Below, piece by piece: positions 33,846 to 42,329 of a stretch of DNA of 64,000 nt. The notes under the pieces were generated by a model. The model was not told where the DNA came from, did not search any database, and saw only the letters and a program-made list of their open reading frames with translations. Origin of the DNA: Dinoroseobacter sp. (GTDB taxonomy: Bacteria; Pseudomonadota; Alphaproteobacteria; Rhodobacterales; Rhodobacteraceae). The position numbers and the translations under genes were made by a program. Position 1 is the first letter of the stretch. The number at the start of each line of letters is the position of its first letter. The stretch is taken from contig JASJAW010000009.1 of the NCBI GenBank assembly GCA_030066795.1, positions 1-64,000 of the forward strand. The letters are read 5' to 3'.

Positions 33846-34619
33846 ATGAAACTGCTTGTCACCGGCGACATTCACTATGCACTGAAACAGTATGATTGGC
33901 TGCTGAAGGCCGCGCCAGAATTCGATGGCGTCGTGATCGCCGGCGATCTTCTCGAAGTGGCCTCCTCAGTAGATCTGAACGCCCAGATCGTTGTAGTCCG
34001 TGCATACCTGCAGAAGCTGGCGGCTAAGACACGTTTGATTGTCTGTTCCGGAAATCACGACCTGAATGCAAGAAAACCGGACGGTGAACGTGTGCCGGAC
34101 TGGCTGGGAGAGCTTGGAGCCCGCAACATCACCGTGGACGGCGACAGAGCAAGGTTCGCTGACACATTGGTTTCCGTGTTTCCTTGGTGGGACGGCCCCG
34201 ACGCAAAGGCCAGAATCGCTGCGCAATTGGCGCGCGATGTGCAAGAGCCTCGGACATCTTGGATATGGGCGTACCATGCGCCACCTGCCGATACATCGAC
34301 GAGCTGGGGCGGGCGCCGGTATTTCGGAGATCCCGAGCTCACCCGCTGGATCGAAGCCTATGGCCCAGACCTTGTGTTCTGCGGCCATGTTCACCAAGCT
34401 CCATTCACCAAAGAAGGCGCTTGGGCCGATCGTGTTGGATCCTCATGGGTCTTCAATATGGGCCAGCAACCCGGTGAAATTCCCAGCCACATAATTGTGG
34501 ACATTGCTCGTCAAAAAGCGATGTGGACTTCAATCGCGGGTGCTGAAGAACTGGACTTGTCCACGGAAACAAGTCGTCCCGTTCCACTATCCGCCGCGCC
34601 GGAGTGGCTCAGAGCCTAG
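33846..34619 (+). CDS. Calcineurin-like metallophosphoesterase
   Basis: This 257-residue protein has the ordered metal-binding motifs of the family: GDIHY at 7-11, GDLLE near 34, GNHDLN near 69 and CGHVHQAP near 180. It also has AYHAPPADT between them. Substrates of such enzymes range from nucleotides to phosphoproteins, and none can be named here. ATG 33846 (MKLLVTGDIHY) was chosen over an upstream ATG because it places the first motif normally. The 3' end overlaps the convergent cNMP-binding gene by 11 bp. Confidence 0.85.
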   Translation: MKLLVTGDIHYALKQYDWLLKAAPEFDGVVIAGDLLEVASSVDLNAQIVVVRAYLQKLAAKTRLIVCSGNHDLNARKPDGERVPDWLGELGARNITVDGDRARFADTLVSVFPWWDGPDAKARIAAQLARDVQEPRTSWIWAYHAPPADTSTSWGGRRYFGDPELTRWIEAYGPDLVFCGHVHQAPFTKEGAWADRVGSSWVFNMGQQPGEIPSHIIVDIARQKAMWTSIAGAEELDLSTETSRPVPLSAAPEWLRA

Positions 34620-35094
34620 GGTCGTTTACGTCTTCGGAGGTATCGGCCGGTTCGGCGCGCTGCTGTTGCAGCAATTCGTCCAGAATCTGATCCATGATCC
34701 CGAAATGGTCCGATCTGTCAGCGAATTGTGTCTTGCAATCTGCGAGATAAGAGGTGGCGTGGTAGAGCCTTTTCGCAAGTGTCCGCGCACTGTGAATGGC
34801 AAGCTGGTGGTTTGCCTCGATCAGAGCTGCGCCATCCTCCGCGCAGAGCGCCCGCACGTCGTCGAGTGCGATCACCGATGCGCTGGCGGGAATGTCCAGA
34901 AGCGCCGACATTTCCCCAAAGATCGCACCTTCATCAGAAATCCGGGCAACCTCCTTATCGCCCTTGCGTACCGAAACGCGCCCCGACACCAGGATAAACA
35001 GTCTACTGACTGGTTGACCTTCAGATATCAGCGGTGTGCCCGGCTCAAAGCTTAGCTCAGGTAAAGCAGCGCAGGCTGCGAGAACTGACGACAT
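34609..35094 (-). CDS. Cyclic nucleotide-binding domain protein without DNA-binding domain
   Basis: This 161-residue protein has one Crp-type cNMP-binding beta-roll: FEPGTPLISEGQPVSRLFILVSGRVSV, then EVARISDEGAIFGEMSALLDIPASASVIAL, in which the GEMSALL...ASASV phosphate-binding cassette is recognisable. A helical tail follows (LAKRLYHATSYLADCKTQF), without a helix-turn-helix. It may sense a nucleotide or be a degenerate scaffold. ATG 35094 was chosen because the upstream 22 codons look random. Confidence 0.82.
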   Translation of the reverse strand: MSSVLAACAALPELSFEPGTPLISEGQPVSRLFILVSGRVSVRKGDKEVARISDEGAIFGEMSALLDIPASASVIALDDVRALCAEDGAALIEANHQLAIHSARTLAKRLYHATSYLADCKTQFADRSDHFGIMDQILDELLQQQRAEPADTSEDVNDPRL

Positions 35095-35259
35095 CAAACG
35101 GCTCCAACAACGATGAACGCAGCCTAAGGGGCGAGGTCTGAGGGTCAATAGCGCGGGCACTCCAGAAAGTTACCGAACCAGCACAGTTGGGGCTCGCGTT
35201 TGCCCTGTGGCGCGTTACGGTGGCGTCACAGGCAAATACGAGCAGAGGACGGTCAAGGC

Positions 35260-36387
35260 ATGACACTGATCACACGCCGGACGTTTGGTACGGGCCTTAT
35301 GGCGCTGGGCATGGCGGGCTGTAGCGCGCCGGAGACCCGGGCGACGATGTCGGTAGCGCGCTTACCTACGGATCTCCAGCCGTCCCGCAACGTGGGATAT
35401 GACCGGTGGGTCGCCGACTTTAAATCCAGAGCATCGCAACAGGGGTACTCCACCGGTTTGCTTGACGAGGCATTTCGCGGGACGGGGTATTTACCCGGTG
35501 TCGTGTCGCGTGATCGCAATCAGGTGGAATTTCGACGGTCACTGGAGGACTACTTGTCCATTGCTGTCTCGGATGAGCGGGTTTCGCGCGGGCGGGCAGC
35601 TTTCGCGCAGAATGCGCAGACACTTAAAGCGATCGAACAACGCTACGGTGTGGACGCCTATATCGTAACGGCAATCTGGGGGCTTGAAAGCTTTTATGGC
35701 GACCGACGGGGAGAAGTCCCGGTTATCTCTGCAACATCTACTCTGGCCTACGATGGGCGTCGTGGACGGTTCTTTGAGCAGCAATTGATTGCTGCGCTCG
35801 ACATATTACAGAACGGCGACATCCCGGCGCGCGATATGACAGGAAGCTGGGCCGGCGCGATGGGACATACGCAATTTATCCCGACTTCCTACTTGGCTTT
35901 TGCTGTCGACTTCACCGGCGACGGTCGGCGGGATATCTGGTCGGATGACCCAACCGACGCGCTGGCCTCAGCTGCTGCTTACTTAAACCGCAATGGCTGG
36001 CGCTCGGGTGTACGCTGGGGACGCGAAGACACGGGCGGAAGCCTACAGCCTCAAGCCGGAGGCCCGCGCTTCTCAGTGAGCGAGAACTTCAACGTAATAA
36101 AGCGCTACAACAACTCGGACTCATACGCGATTGGCGTGGGGCATCTGGCCGACCGGATTGCCGGCGGCCCACCTCTGCGCGCGCCCTTCCCACCGGATGC
36201 AAACGGATTGACGAAAGACGACCGGATAGCGCTGCAGGAGGGGCTTACGCAAGCGGGTTTCGACACGGGCGGTGCAGACGGGGTGATTGGACCGAATACT
36301 CAGAATGCGATCCGCGGCTATCAACGTAGTCAGGGGCTGCCGGAGACGGGAGAACCCTCAAAGTCATTGCTTGAGAGAATTTTGTAA
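35260..36387 (+). CDS. Lytic murein transglycosylase, MltB-like (GH103), with peptidoglycan-binding domain
   Basis: This 375-residue lipoprotein precursor has a signal ending in the lipobox LGMAGC at about residue 21. The catalytic domain shows IEQRYGVDAYIVTAIWGLESFYG, where the Glu of GLESFYG is the expected acid, then GSWAGAMGHTQFIPTSYL. A C-terminal PG_binding_1 repeat (about 315-375: LQEGLTQAGFDTGGADGVIG, TQNAIRGYQ) follows. It cleaves glycan strands to 1,6-anhydro ends at the outer membrane. ATG 35260 was chosen by the signal peptide. Confidence 0.93.
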   Translation: MTLITRRTFGTGLMALGMAGCSAPETRATMSVARLPTDLQPSRNVGYDRWVADFKSRASQQGYSTGLLDEAFRGTGYLPGVVSRDRNQVEFRRSLEDYLSIAVSDERVSRGRAAFAQNAQTLKAIEQRYGVDAYIVTAIWGLESFYGDRRGEVPVISATSTLAYDGRRGRFFEQQLIAALDILQNGDIPARDMTGSWAGAMGHTQFIPTSYLAFAVDFTGDGRRDIWSDDPTDALASAAAYLNRNGWRSGVRWGREDTGGSLQPQAGGPRFSVSENFNVIKRYNNSDSYAIGVGHLADRIAGGPPLRAPFPPDANGLTKDDRIALQEGLTQAGFDTGGADGVIGPNTQNAIRGYQRSQGLPETGEPSKSLLERIL

Positions 36388-36669
36388 ATAAAGACAAGGA
36401 ATTGCGTTTATTCACGATGGTTTGAAGCACTCACGACTGTTCCATTGGTGAACAAAACGGGCGTCAATGGAAAGATTGTGGCGAAAAAAAGCCCTGTACT
36501 TGGCACGAAATTGACAGATTCTGGCAAAAATGCGATTTTACCTGCTCAGTCGCTGTGTTACGCGATTGTTGTTCGTGCCTCGACTAGGAAGGGGCGTGTG
36601 AGTAGGCCGGCGGGCGTTCATGTACGTTAAAGCTTGCTGGTATCACGAGTGTGTACCTTGGAGGGGAAT
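36388..36669. promoter_or_regulatory. Intergenic region with candidate promoter elements for the VPLPA-CTERM gene
   Basis: This 282-bp region holds no gene. TGGCACG (36501-36507) followed by TTGACA (36511-36516) could be read as a degenerate sigma-54 site (right spacing, two mismatches in the -12 box) or as a sigma-70 -35. I cannot decide between them. GGAGGGG just before ATG 36670 is a strong ribosome site. Confidence 0.3.
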
Positions 36670-37440
36670 ATGAAGCCCGTGAAAACACTAATGTACGGCC
36701 TTGCTTCGTCGGCCATCTTCGCCGTCGGCGCTGCGTCTGCATCCACGGTTTCGATCGAAAGCGTAAGCGGCATCTGGACAGACGCGTCATCAAACGCGGC
36801 GGCCTTGGACGGGGTCGGAACAAGCACAATCCATTGGGGCACGCCCTCTGCGGCGGGCAACGGAAGTAAGAGCGAGTACCAGTTCACTGGAAGCGCTGCT
36901 GGTCATGTAGCCGAGAATTCCTCGTTCAAACTCGGGACCTTCAGCCATAACAACAACCGGATTGATGGGCGTTCGATCCGCAATGCCGAGTTGACCGTTA
37001 CCCTTGGTGTGAGCATCAACGGTGGCGATACGATGTATGTTCAGTCGGTGTTTGACTTCTTGCACGAAGAAACAAGCAATAAACGGCTCAATGGGGTGCC
37101 AGACACATCGCAGACCTGCAAATACGGTGGCGCAAACGGCGTGGGTGTGAACGCCAAGGGTTGCGCCGACCGCGTTGAAGTCACCACCGATGTTGCATCC
37201 AGTGACCCGTTCATTGTCGGCGGGCACGCGTATGTCTTTACTTTTTCTGGGTTCATGCATGACGGCGAAACCCTTGGGTTCTTCCTGACCGAGGAAGAAA
37301 AAGCGAACGAGGCGCACCTGAAAGCGAGCTGGCAAAAAGTTGAGGTCGTACCTCTGCCGGCAGCCGGTTGGCTGCTGATCGCGGGGCTGGGTGGTCTTGC
37401 AGCGGTGAAGCGCCGCAAGACGGCGCGCGCTGACGCATAG
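36670..37440 (+). CDS. VPLPA-CTERM sorting-signal protein
   Basis: This 256-residue exported protein has a signal peptide (LASSAIFAVGAASA) and a mature domain rich in Gly, Ser, Thr and Asn with several beta strands. The tripartite C-terminal signal is VPLPA, a hydrophobic stretch AGWLLIAGLGGLAA and a basic RRK tail. Such signals are cut by an exosortase (XrtD-type pairs with VPLPA), so the protein is expected to be released or attached at the cell surface. No exosortase gene is in the window. The start at 36670 has a strong GGAGGGG site. Confidence 0.92.
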   Translation: MKPVKTLMYGLASSAIFAVGAASASTVSIESVSGIWTDASSNAAALDGVGTSTIHWGTPSAAGNGSKSEYQFTGSAAGHVAENSSFKLGTFSHNNNRIDGRSIRNAELTVTLGVSINGGDTMYVQSVFDFLHEETSNKRLNGVPDTSQTCKYGGANGVGVNAKGCADRVEVTTDVASSDPFIVGGHAYVFTFSGFMHDGETLGFFLTEEEKANEAHLKASWQKVEVVPLPAAGWLLIAGLGGLAAVKRRKTARADA

Positions 37441-37465
37441 TTCCAAACTCTCAAGCGAGATAGAT

Positions 37466-37491
37466 ACGGCGCGCTCACTGCGCGCCGTTTT
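37466..37491. terminator. Terminator shared by the convergent VPLPA-CTERM and VWA genes
   Basis: ACGGCGCGC (37466-37474), loop TCACT, GCGCGCCGT (37480-37488), then TTTTCG. The stem is perfect. The plus-strand T-run is clear; on the minus strand only a weak T/A stretch follows. Confidence 0.85.
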
Positions 37492-37496
37492 CGTAT

Positions 37497-38684
37497 CTAG
37501 CGACCGAGAACGCGCATGCCGCGGTCAATTCCTTCGAGCGTCATTGGCACCATACGTTCAGCGCCGAAGACCTCCTGAATCATTCCGATCGAATGGGTGT
37601 ATTGCCAGTGCCGTTCGGGCACCGGATTGAGCCACAAATGGCTGGGCCACTGATCCCGCGCGCGCGCAAGCCAGACATGCCCCGCTTCCGCGTTCCAGTG
37701 TTCATTGGCCCCACCGGGGTAGGCAACCTCGTAAGGTGACATGGAGGCGTCGCCAACAAAGATGCACTTATAGTCGGAGCCGTAGGTGTTCAGCACTTCC
37801 CAAGTTGAAATCTGCTCTGACCAACGACGGCGATTGTCGCGCCACACTCCTTCGTAAAGGCAGTTGTGAAAGTAATAGTACTCGAGGTGTTTGAACTCAG
37901 AGCGCGCGGCTGAAAACAGCTCTTCCACCATTCGGATATGATCATCCATTGACCCGCCAACATCCAAAAACAGGATCACCTTGACCGCGTTGTGCCGTTC
38001 AGGCCGAGTTTGAACATCAAGATAGCCATGCTCTGCAGTCGCGCGGATGGTTCCGTCCAGATCCAGTTCCTCAGACGCGCCAGTGCGCGCCCACTGGCGC
38101 AGACGCTTGAGCGCCACCTTGATATTGCGCGTTCCAAGCTCAACGCTGTCGTCAAGATTGCGAAACTCGCGCTTGTCCCAGACTTTCACCGCGCGGCGAT
38201 GGCGGCTTTCATGCTGCCCGATGCGCACACCTTCAGGATTATAACCATACGCCCCGAATGGAGACGTACCCGCGGTTCCGATCCACTTGTTGCCGCCCTG
38301 GTGCCGGCCCTGCTGCTCCTTCAGGCGCTCTTTCAGTGTTTCCATCAGCTTATCGAAACCACCCAAAGCCTCGATCTCGGCGCGCTCTTCTTCCGTCAGG
38401 TGTTTTTCCGCCAGTTTCTCCAGCCATTCCCGAGGCAAGTCCACAGCCTCGAGAACCTGTTCAACGCCTATCTCTTCCAGCCCCTTGAAAGAGGTTGCAA
38501 AGGCACGATCGAAGCGATCGAGATGGCGTTCATCTTTCACCAGAGCGGCGCGTGCGAGATAATAAAACGCGTCAACGTCGTAGGTGGCCATGCCGCGCGA
38601 CAGGCTTTCCAGAAAGGTCAGGTGCTCGCGCAGGCTGACTGGCACGCCCGTCTTTCGCAACTCTGCAAAAAAGGGCAGAAACAC
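37497..38684 (-). CDS. VWA (CoxE-like) protein, partner of MoxR ATPase
   Basis: This 395-residue protein has an alpha-helical N-terminal part and a C-terminal von Willebrand A domain whose MIDAS reads DVGGSM (in VILFLDVGGSMDDH), the CoxE-like form. Further signs are YYYFHNCLYEGVW and FVGDASMSPYEV. VWA proteins of this type work with MoxR AAA+ ATPases as metal-inserting or protein-remodelling chaperones. Its MoxR partner is encoded three genes upstream in the same direction. Confidence 0.88.
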   Translation of the reverse strand: MFLPFFAELRKTGVPVSLREHLTFLESLSRGMATYDVDAFYYLARAALVKDERHLDRFDRAFATSFKGLEEIGVEQVLEAVDLPREWLEKLAEKHLTEEERAEIEALGGFDKLMETLKERLKEQQGRHQGGNKWIGTAGTSPFGAYGYNPEGVRIGQHESRHRRAVKVWDKREFRNLDDSVELGTRNIKVALKRLRQWARTGASEELDLDGTIRATAEHGYLDVQTRPERHNAVKVILFLDVGGSMDDHIRMVEELFSAARSEFKHLEYYYFHNCLYEGVWRDNRRRWSEQISTWEVLNTYGSDYKCIFVGDASMSPYEVAYPGGANEHWNAEAGHVWLARARDQWPSHLWLNPVPERHWQYTHSIGMIQEVFGAERMVPMTLEGIDRGMRVLGR

Positions 38685-38688
38685 GGAT

Positions 38689-38862
38689 CTAACCTCCGGC
38701 GGACATGCGTTCGATGACGATGGTCGCGATCAAGCCGATCACGGACCACATAATTGCAAAAGCAAACGCGTATTGCGCGATATCCTTCTTCAGGCCACCA
38801 CGCTTTTTGGCCAGCCACGCCCCCCACGCGGCGCCGCCCAAGGCCCCTGCAATTACCAGCAT
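38689..38862 (-). CDS. Small two-helix membrane protein
   Basis: This 57-residue protein has two hydrophobic stretches: MLVIAGALGGAAWGAWLA at the start, followed by a basic KKRGGLKK loop, and YAFAFAIMWSVIGLIATIVI. It lies 3 bp from the DUF2927 gene and 4 bp from the VWA gene, so the three are surely co-transcribed. I do not recognise a family. Its conserved position between lipoprotein and VWA genes would support reality. Confidence 0.75.
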   Translation of the reverse strand: MLVIAGALGGAAWGAWLAKKRGGLKKDIAQYAFAFAIMWSVIGLIATIVIERMSAGG

Positions 38863-38865
38863 CTT

Positions 38866-40248
38866 TTAGCTCCCCTGCCCACCGTTCCGCAGGCCAGGAG
38901 GCGGCAGCGAGGCGATCTCGGCCAGCCGCGCGCGGACCTGCGCGTCATCGCCGATGCCATAACGCGCCCATCCCAGACTGTCGAGGCGAACTGCCTGCGC
39001 CTCATTGCGCCGCCCAAGCAAATCCAACGCCTCAGCTTTCATCATTAAAAGCGTCGACAACAAGGCCGCATTTTCGGACTGCTGCACAGCAGGCAAAGAC
39101 GCATTAACAAGCCGCAATGCAGTCTCCGCCTGACCAGTGGTGAGTGCAAAAGCTGCGATCTGCATGGTAACGTGGGCTTGCTGAACCTCAGTACCTGGGG
39201 CCTCGGTGTAAAGCCCCCCCGCCTGCACAAAAGATGCAAAAGACAGGTCAGGATCGGACGCAAGCGCAAGCCTGCCGAGCGCGAAGTACGAGAAGGCGAG
39301 TCGCGTGTCTGTGAAGCCCGCCTCCTCGGCGATCCGGACAGCGTCAACGGCCCTTCCAGCGCGCTGACGTGACGGCGTTCCCGGACCAAGCGCAGCTTCG
39401 ATTGCATCAATCCAATCTCGCCTTTCTTTGGAAGGTTGCGCCGGGCCGCGTTGCTGCCCCGAAGGATTGAGCCGCGCCAGAATACCGGGCAGGCGTTGTT
39501 CCACATCACTCGGGCTCATTCCAGAGCGTAGTTCCGGAGCGTATGTGATCCGCAACATAAGCATGTCAAAACTGGTTAGAACGGGATGAAAGTTGTCATC
39601 GTTGAAAACCGAGTTTTGCAGTCGGTATAGGTCGTTAAGAGGTCCAAGCGCCTGTGCTACCTCTTCGTGCAGGCAGTCGCGCACCTCCTGAGGGCTGACA
39701 TCATTTGGGATGAAGATCGCCGCCAGTGTTCGCGTCTCAAGCTTCGTCCAGTTCACTCGATCTGAACGCCGGTACCGGACAAACTCGCGCCAGCTTGCAA
39801 CGTTGGGAACTACGAAACAGGCCGCTTGCGGGACATAACGCTGGATTTGCCTGCGCGGCAGAGTTTCGATGACAATCTGCGGAGTTTCGCCTTGTGCCGC
39901 TCGAGCAATGTCAATCCGGGCCTCGTTCTGAAGCCGGTCTATCAGCCGTGCGAGATCGGGCGCTAATGTAGGCGGAGGCGTACCCTGCGCCCGAACCCCG
40001 ACGCGCACCGGGCCTTCGAAGCGCGTGAAGGTCTCCAATCGTCGGCCCGATTCCATGCGGAAACTCAGCTCCATAAAATCCGCTGCAAGTTGACGATTGG
40101 ACCCTAAAACCGGACCCGGCTTGTAGGACGAGAACGTTTTCATAGGCGGCAGTTCGACAGATTGCGGCGCACGGCGCGCGGCGCTTTCTGGCGGTGCGGC
40201 GCACCCGGCCAGAACGGCCAGTGCCAACAGGGCTGCTAGGATCCTCAC
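38866..40248 (-). CDS. DUF2927 lipoprotein
   Basis: This 460-residue protein has a lipoprotein signal (LALAVLAGC, lipobox Cys at 16) and a DUF2927 domain at about residues 100-250, recognisable by LPRRQIQRYVPQAACFVVPN, TLAAIFIPNDVSPQEVRDCLHEEVAQALGPLNDL and NDDNFHPVLTSFDMLML. The HEE in CLHEEVAQ resembles a zinc-protease-like motif. A helical C-terminal third (about 290-450) looks TPR-like. It overlaps the GNAT gene by 4 bp and lies in the MoxR-VWA unit. Confidence 0.86.
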   Translation of the reverse strand: MRILAALLALAVLAGCAAPPESAARRAPQSVELPPMKTFSSYKPGPVLGSNRQLAADFMELSFRMESGRRLETFTRFEGPVRVGVRAQGTPPPTLAPDLARLIDRLQNEARIDIARAAQGETPQIVIETLPRRQIQRYVPQAACFVVPNVASWREFVRYRRSDRVNWTKLETRTLAAIFIPNDVSPQEVRDCLHEEVAQALGPLNDLYRLQNSVFNDDNFHPVLTSFDMLMLRITYAPELRSGMSPSDVEQRLPGILARLNPSGQQRGPAQPSKERRDWIDAIEAALGPGTPSRQRAGRAVDAVRIAEEAGFTDTRLAFSYFALGRLALASDPDLSFASFVQAGGLYTEAPGTEVQQAHVTMQIAAFALTTGQAETALRLVNASLPAVQQSENAALLSTLLMMKAEALDLLGRRNEAQAVRLDSLGWARYGIGDDAQVRARLAEIASLPPPGLRNGGQGS

Positions 40249-40703
40249 GCGGCTGGCCGCACATATTTAATAAAGGGCGTGACCTCCGCAACTTGGTCAT
40301 AAAGCCGACGCGCGGTAGCATTACATGTCTGTGTCAGCCAATAAACCGCAGCCGCTCCGTCTTTGTCAGCTTGCGTGTAGACCGCTTCGATCAGCGCCCG
40401 TCCGACGCCACGACCACGCGTATCGGGATCAGTATAAAGGTCTTGCAAATAGCACACGGGCGCAACATGCCAGCCGTGTCGGTGATAGATGAAGTGGACC
40501 AGGCCAGTTGGTTTCAATCCGGCCCATGCGATGAACCCATTGTAATCCGTCACTTCGGGATCAATCAGACGGTTGAAAGAGGTGTTGTAAACTTCGGCAC
40601 TTACCGTCGTTTCGTAGTAGTCCAAATAACCGGCCCAAAGCGCGCGCCACGCGTCTTTGTCGTCTTGCGCAATGGGGCGAAGAGCAAAATCCTGAGTGTT
40701 CAT
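40245..40703 (-). CDS. GNAT family N-acetyltransferase
   Basis: This 152-residue acetyltransferase shows the acetyl-CoA-binding motif DLYTDPDTRGRGVGRALIEAVY, followed by VYWLTQTCNATARRLYDQVA. The substrate is unknown. I used ATG 40703 (MNTQDFALRPI), because the RPI strand then sits near the N-terminus as usual. The longer frame adds 17 residues. It overlaps the DUF2927 gene (ATGA-type) and follows the MoxR gene after 76 bp. Confidence 0.85.
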   Translation of the reverse strand: MNTQDFALRPIAQDDKDAWRALWAGYLDYYETTVSAEVYNTSFNRLIDPEVTDYNGFIAWAGLKPTGLVHFIYHRHGWHVAPVCYLQDLYTDPDTRGRGVGRALIEAVYTQADKDGAAAVYWLTQTCNATARRLYDQVAEVTPFIKYVRPAA

Positions 40704-40779
40704 GTTATCCACAATGAAGCTCGCATAAGCCTCTGGCAAGCCTTGCGCAGTCACTGTGGCGTGCGTGCTGCAAAGTTGC

Positions 40780-41622
40780 CTAGCGGCGTTGCCCGCGTGC
40801 CATGAAGGCCAGACGCTCGAACAGAGCCACGTCCTGTTCGTTCTTTAGTAGCGCCCCGTGCAGCTTCGGCAGAGCATTGGCACCGTCGCGCTTAAGGTCT
40901 TCGGGCTGCAGGTCTTCGGCCAGCAACAGCTTGAGCCAGTCCAGAACCTCGGAGGTGGACGGCTTCTTCTTGAGCCCTTGCGTTTCACGGATGTCGTAAA
41001 ACTGGGTCAGCGCGGTGCTCAGCAATGCGCCCTTTATTCCCGGATGGTGCACTTCAACGATCTGGCGCAGCGTCGCTTCGTCCGGGAAGGCGATGTAATG
41101 AAAGAAGCACCGGCGGAGAAAAGCGTCCGGCAGTTCTTTTTCATTGTTCGAGGTGATGATCACGATTGGGCGATGGCGCGCACGAACCGTCTCTCCGGTC
41201 TCATAAACGAAGAACTCCATCTTATCGAGCTCCTGCAGCAGGTCGTTGGGAAACTCGATATCCGCTTTGTCGATTTCGTCGATAAGAAGGACAACTTTCC
41301 CGTCGGCTTCAAAAGCTCGCCACAGTTTCCCCTTCTTTATGTAGTTCGATATGTCATGGACACGATCATCACCCAACTGGCTATCCCGCAAGCGCGAAAC
41401 AGCATCGTATTCGTAAAGGCCTTGCTGCGCGCGTGTTGTGGACTTGATGGCCCATTCGATCATCGGCAGGCCGAGTGCCGCCGCAACTTGACGGGCAAGT
41501 TCCGTCTTGCCGGTCCCCGGTTCCCCCTTGACGAGGAGCGGGCGCTCCAGGGTCACGGCCGCGTTCACCGCAATCTTCAGATCTTCGGTGGCGACATAAT
41601 CCTTTGTGCCATCAAAACGCAT
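40780..41622 (-). CDS. MoxR family AAA+ ATPase
   Basis: This 280-residue ATPase shows Walker A GEPGTGKTELARQ at about 36-48, Walker B VLLIDEIDKADIE, sensor 1 IITSNNEKELPDAFLRRCFFHY and an Arg-rich lid. MoxR-type ATPases act with VWA proteins to activate or assemble partners such as metallo-enzymes. This is the first gene of the minus-strand unit ending with the VWA gene, divergent from dksA. Confidence 0.92.
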   Translation of the reverse strand: MRFDGTKDYVATEDLKIAVNAAVTLERPLLVKGEPGTGKTELARQVAAALGLPMIEWAIKSTTRAQQGLYEYDAVSRLRDSQLGDDRVHDISNYIKKGKLWRAFEADGKVVLLIDEIDKADIEFPNDLLQELDKMEFFVYETGETVRARHRPIVIITSNNEKELPDAFLRRCFFHYIAFPDEATLRQIVEVHHPGIKGALLSTALTQFYDIRETQGLKKKPSTSEVLDWLKLLLAEDLQPEDLKRDGANALPKLHGALLKNEQDVALFERLAFMARGQRR

Positions 41623-41801
41623 CGCACACGCCCTTTCACCTTCTGGTTTATGCGACGTTACATCAGCTTAGAAATCAGCCTGCAAGGCCCTATATGTGCT
41701 TCACAACGCGTGGGAATCTAAGTATGAGCAGCGATATGGGAGGGAGCCGGATGTCAGAAATTCAGGTAGCTGATGAAACCGGCCTACATGAGGGAGCAGA
41801 T

Positions 41802-42224
41802 ATGAAAGTCGAAACCTTTCTTCCGGACGACTATCGCCCCGCAGAGGACGAGCCGTTCATGAACGATCGCCAGCTGGAGTATTTCCGCCGCAAACTACTG
41901 GCTTGGAAATCAGAACTGCTGGAAGACAGCCAAAACACAATCTCGGAGCTTCAGGGCGCAGCGCGCAACATTCCTGATGTAGCTGACCGCGCCAGCGAAG
42001 AAACCGACCGGGCACTGGAACTTCGTACCCGTGACCGCCAGCGTAAGCTCATATCCAAAATCGACTCGGCTTTGCGCCGGATTGAAGAGGGCGAGTATGG
42101 GTATTGCGAAGCAACTGGAGAACCGATTTCACTTAAACGCTTGGACGCTCGCCCGATCGCAACCCTGAGCCTTGAAGCTCAGGAACGTCATGAGCGCCGA
42201 GAGAAAGTGCACCGCGACGACTGA
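41802..42224 (+). CDS. dksA: RNA polymerase-binding protein DksA
   Basis: This 140-residue protein binds the RNA polymerase secondary channel and works with ppGpp. It has the coiled coil (EYFRRKLLAWKSELLEDSQNTI through LELRTRDRQRKLISKIDSALRRIEEG) and the C-terminal globule. At the usual zinc finger only one Cys is present (YGYCEATGEPISLKRLDARPIATL), so the four-Cys zinc site is lost. I chose ATG 41802 (MKVETFLPDDY), because AGGGAG lies 6 bases upstream and it matches the family start. ATGs at 41724 and 41751 are also possible. Confidence 0.93.
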   Translation: MKVETFLPDDYRPAEDEPFMNDRQLEYFRRKLLAWKSELLEDSQNTISELQGAARNIPDVADRASEETDRALELRTRDRQRKLISKIDSALRRIEEGEYGYCEATGEPISLKRLDARPIATLSLEAQERHERREKVHRDD

Positions 42225-42254
42225 GGTGCGATGCAAAAGCGCCACATTTAAAGA

Positions 42255-42286
42255 AACACCGAAGGGCGACCTTCGGTGTTTTTTTC
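42255..42286 (+). terminator. Rho-independent terminator after dksA
   Basis: AACACCGAAGG (42255-42265), loop GCGA, CCTTCGGTGTT (42270-42280), then a run of T. The 11-bp stem is perfect. Confidence 0.94.
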
Positions 42287-42329
42287 TTTCCCGCTTGGAT
42301 GGACAACAGCCAGACGCTAGACCCCAGAT

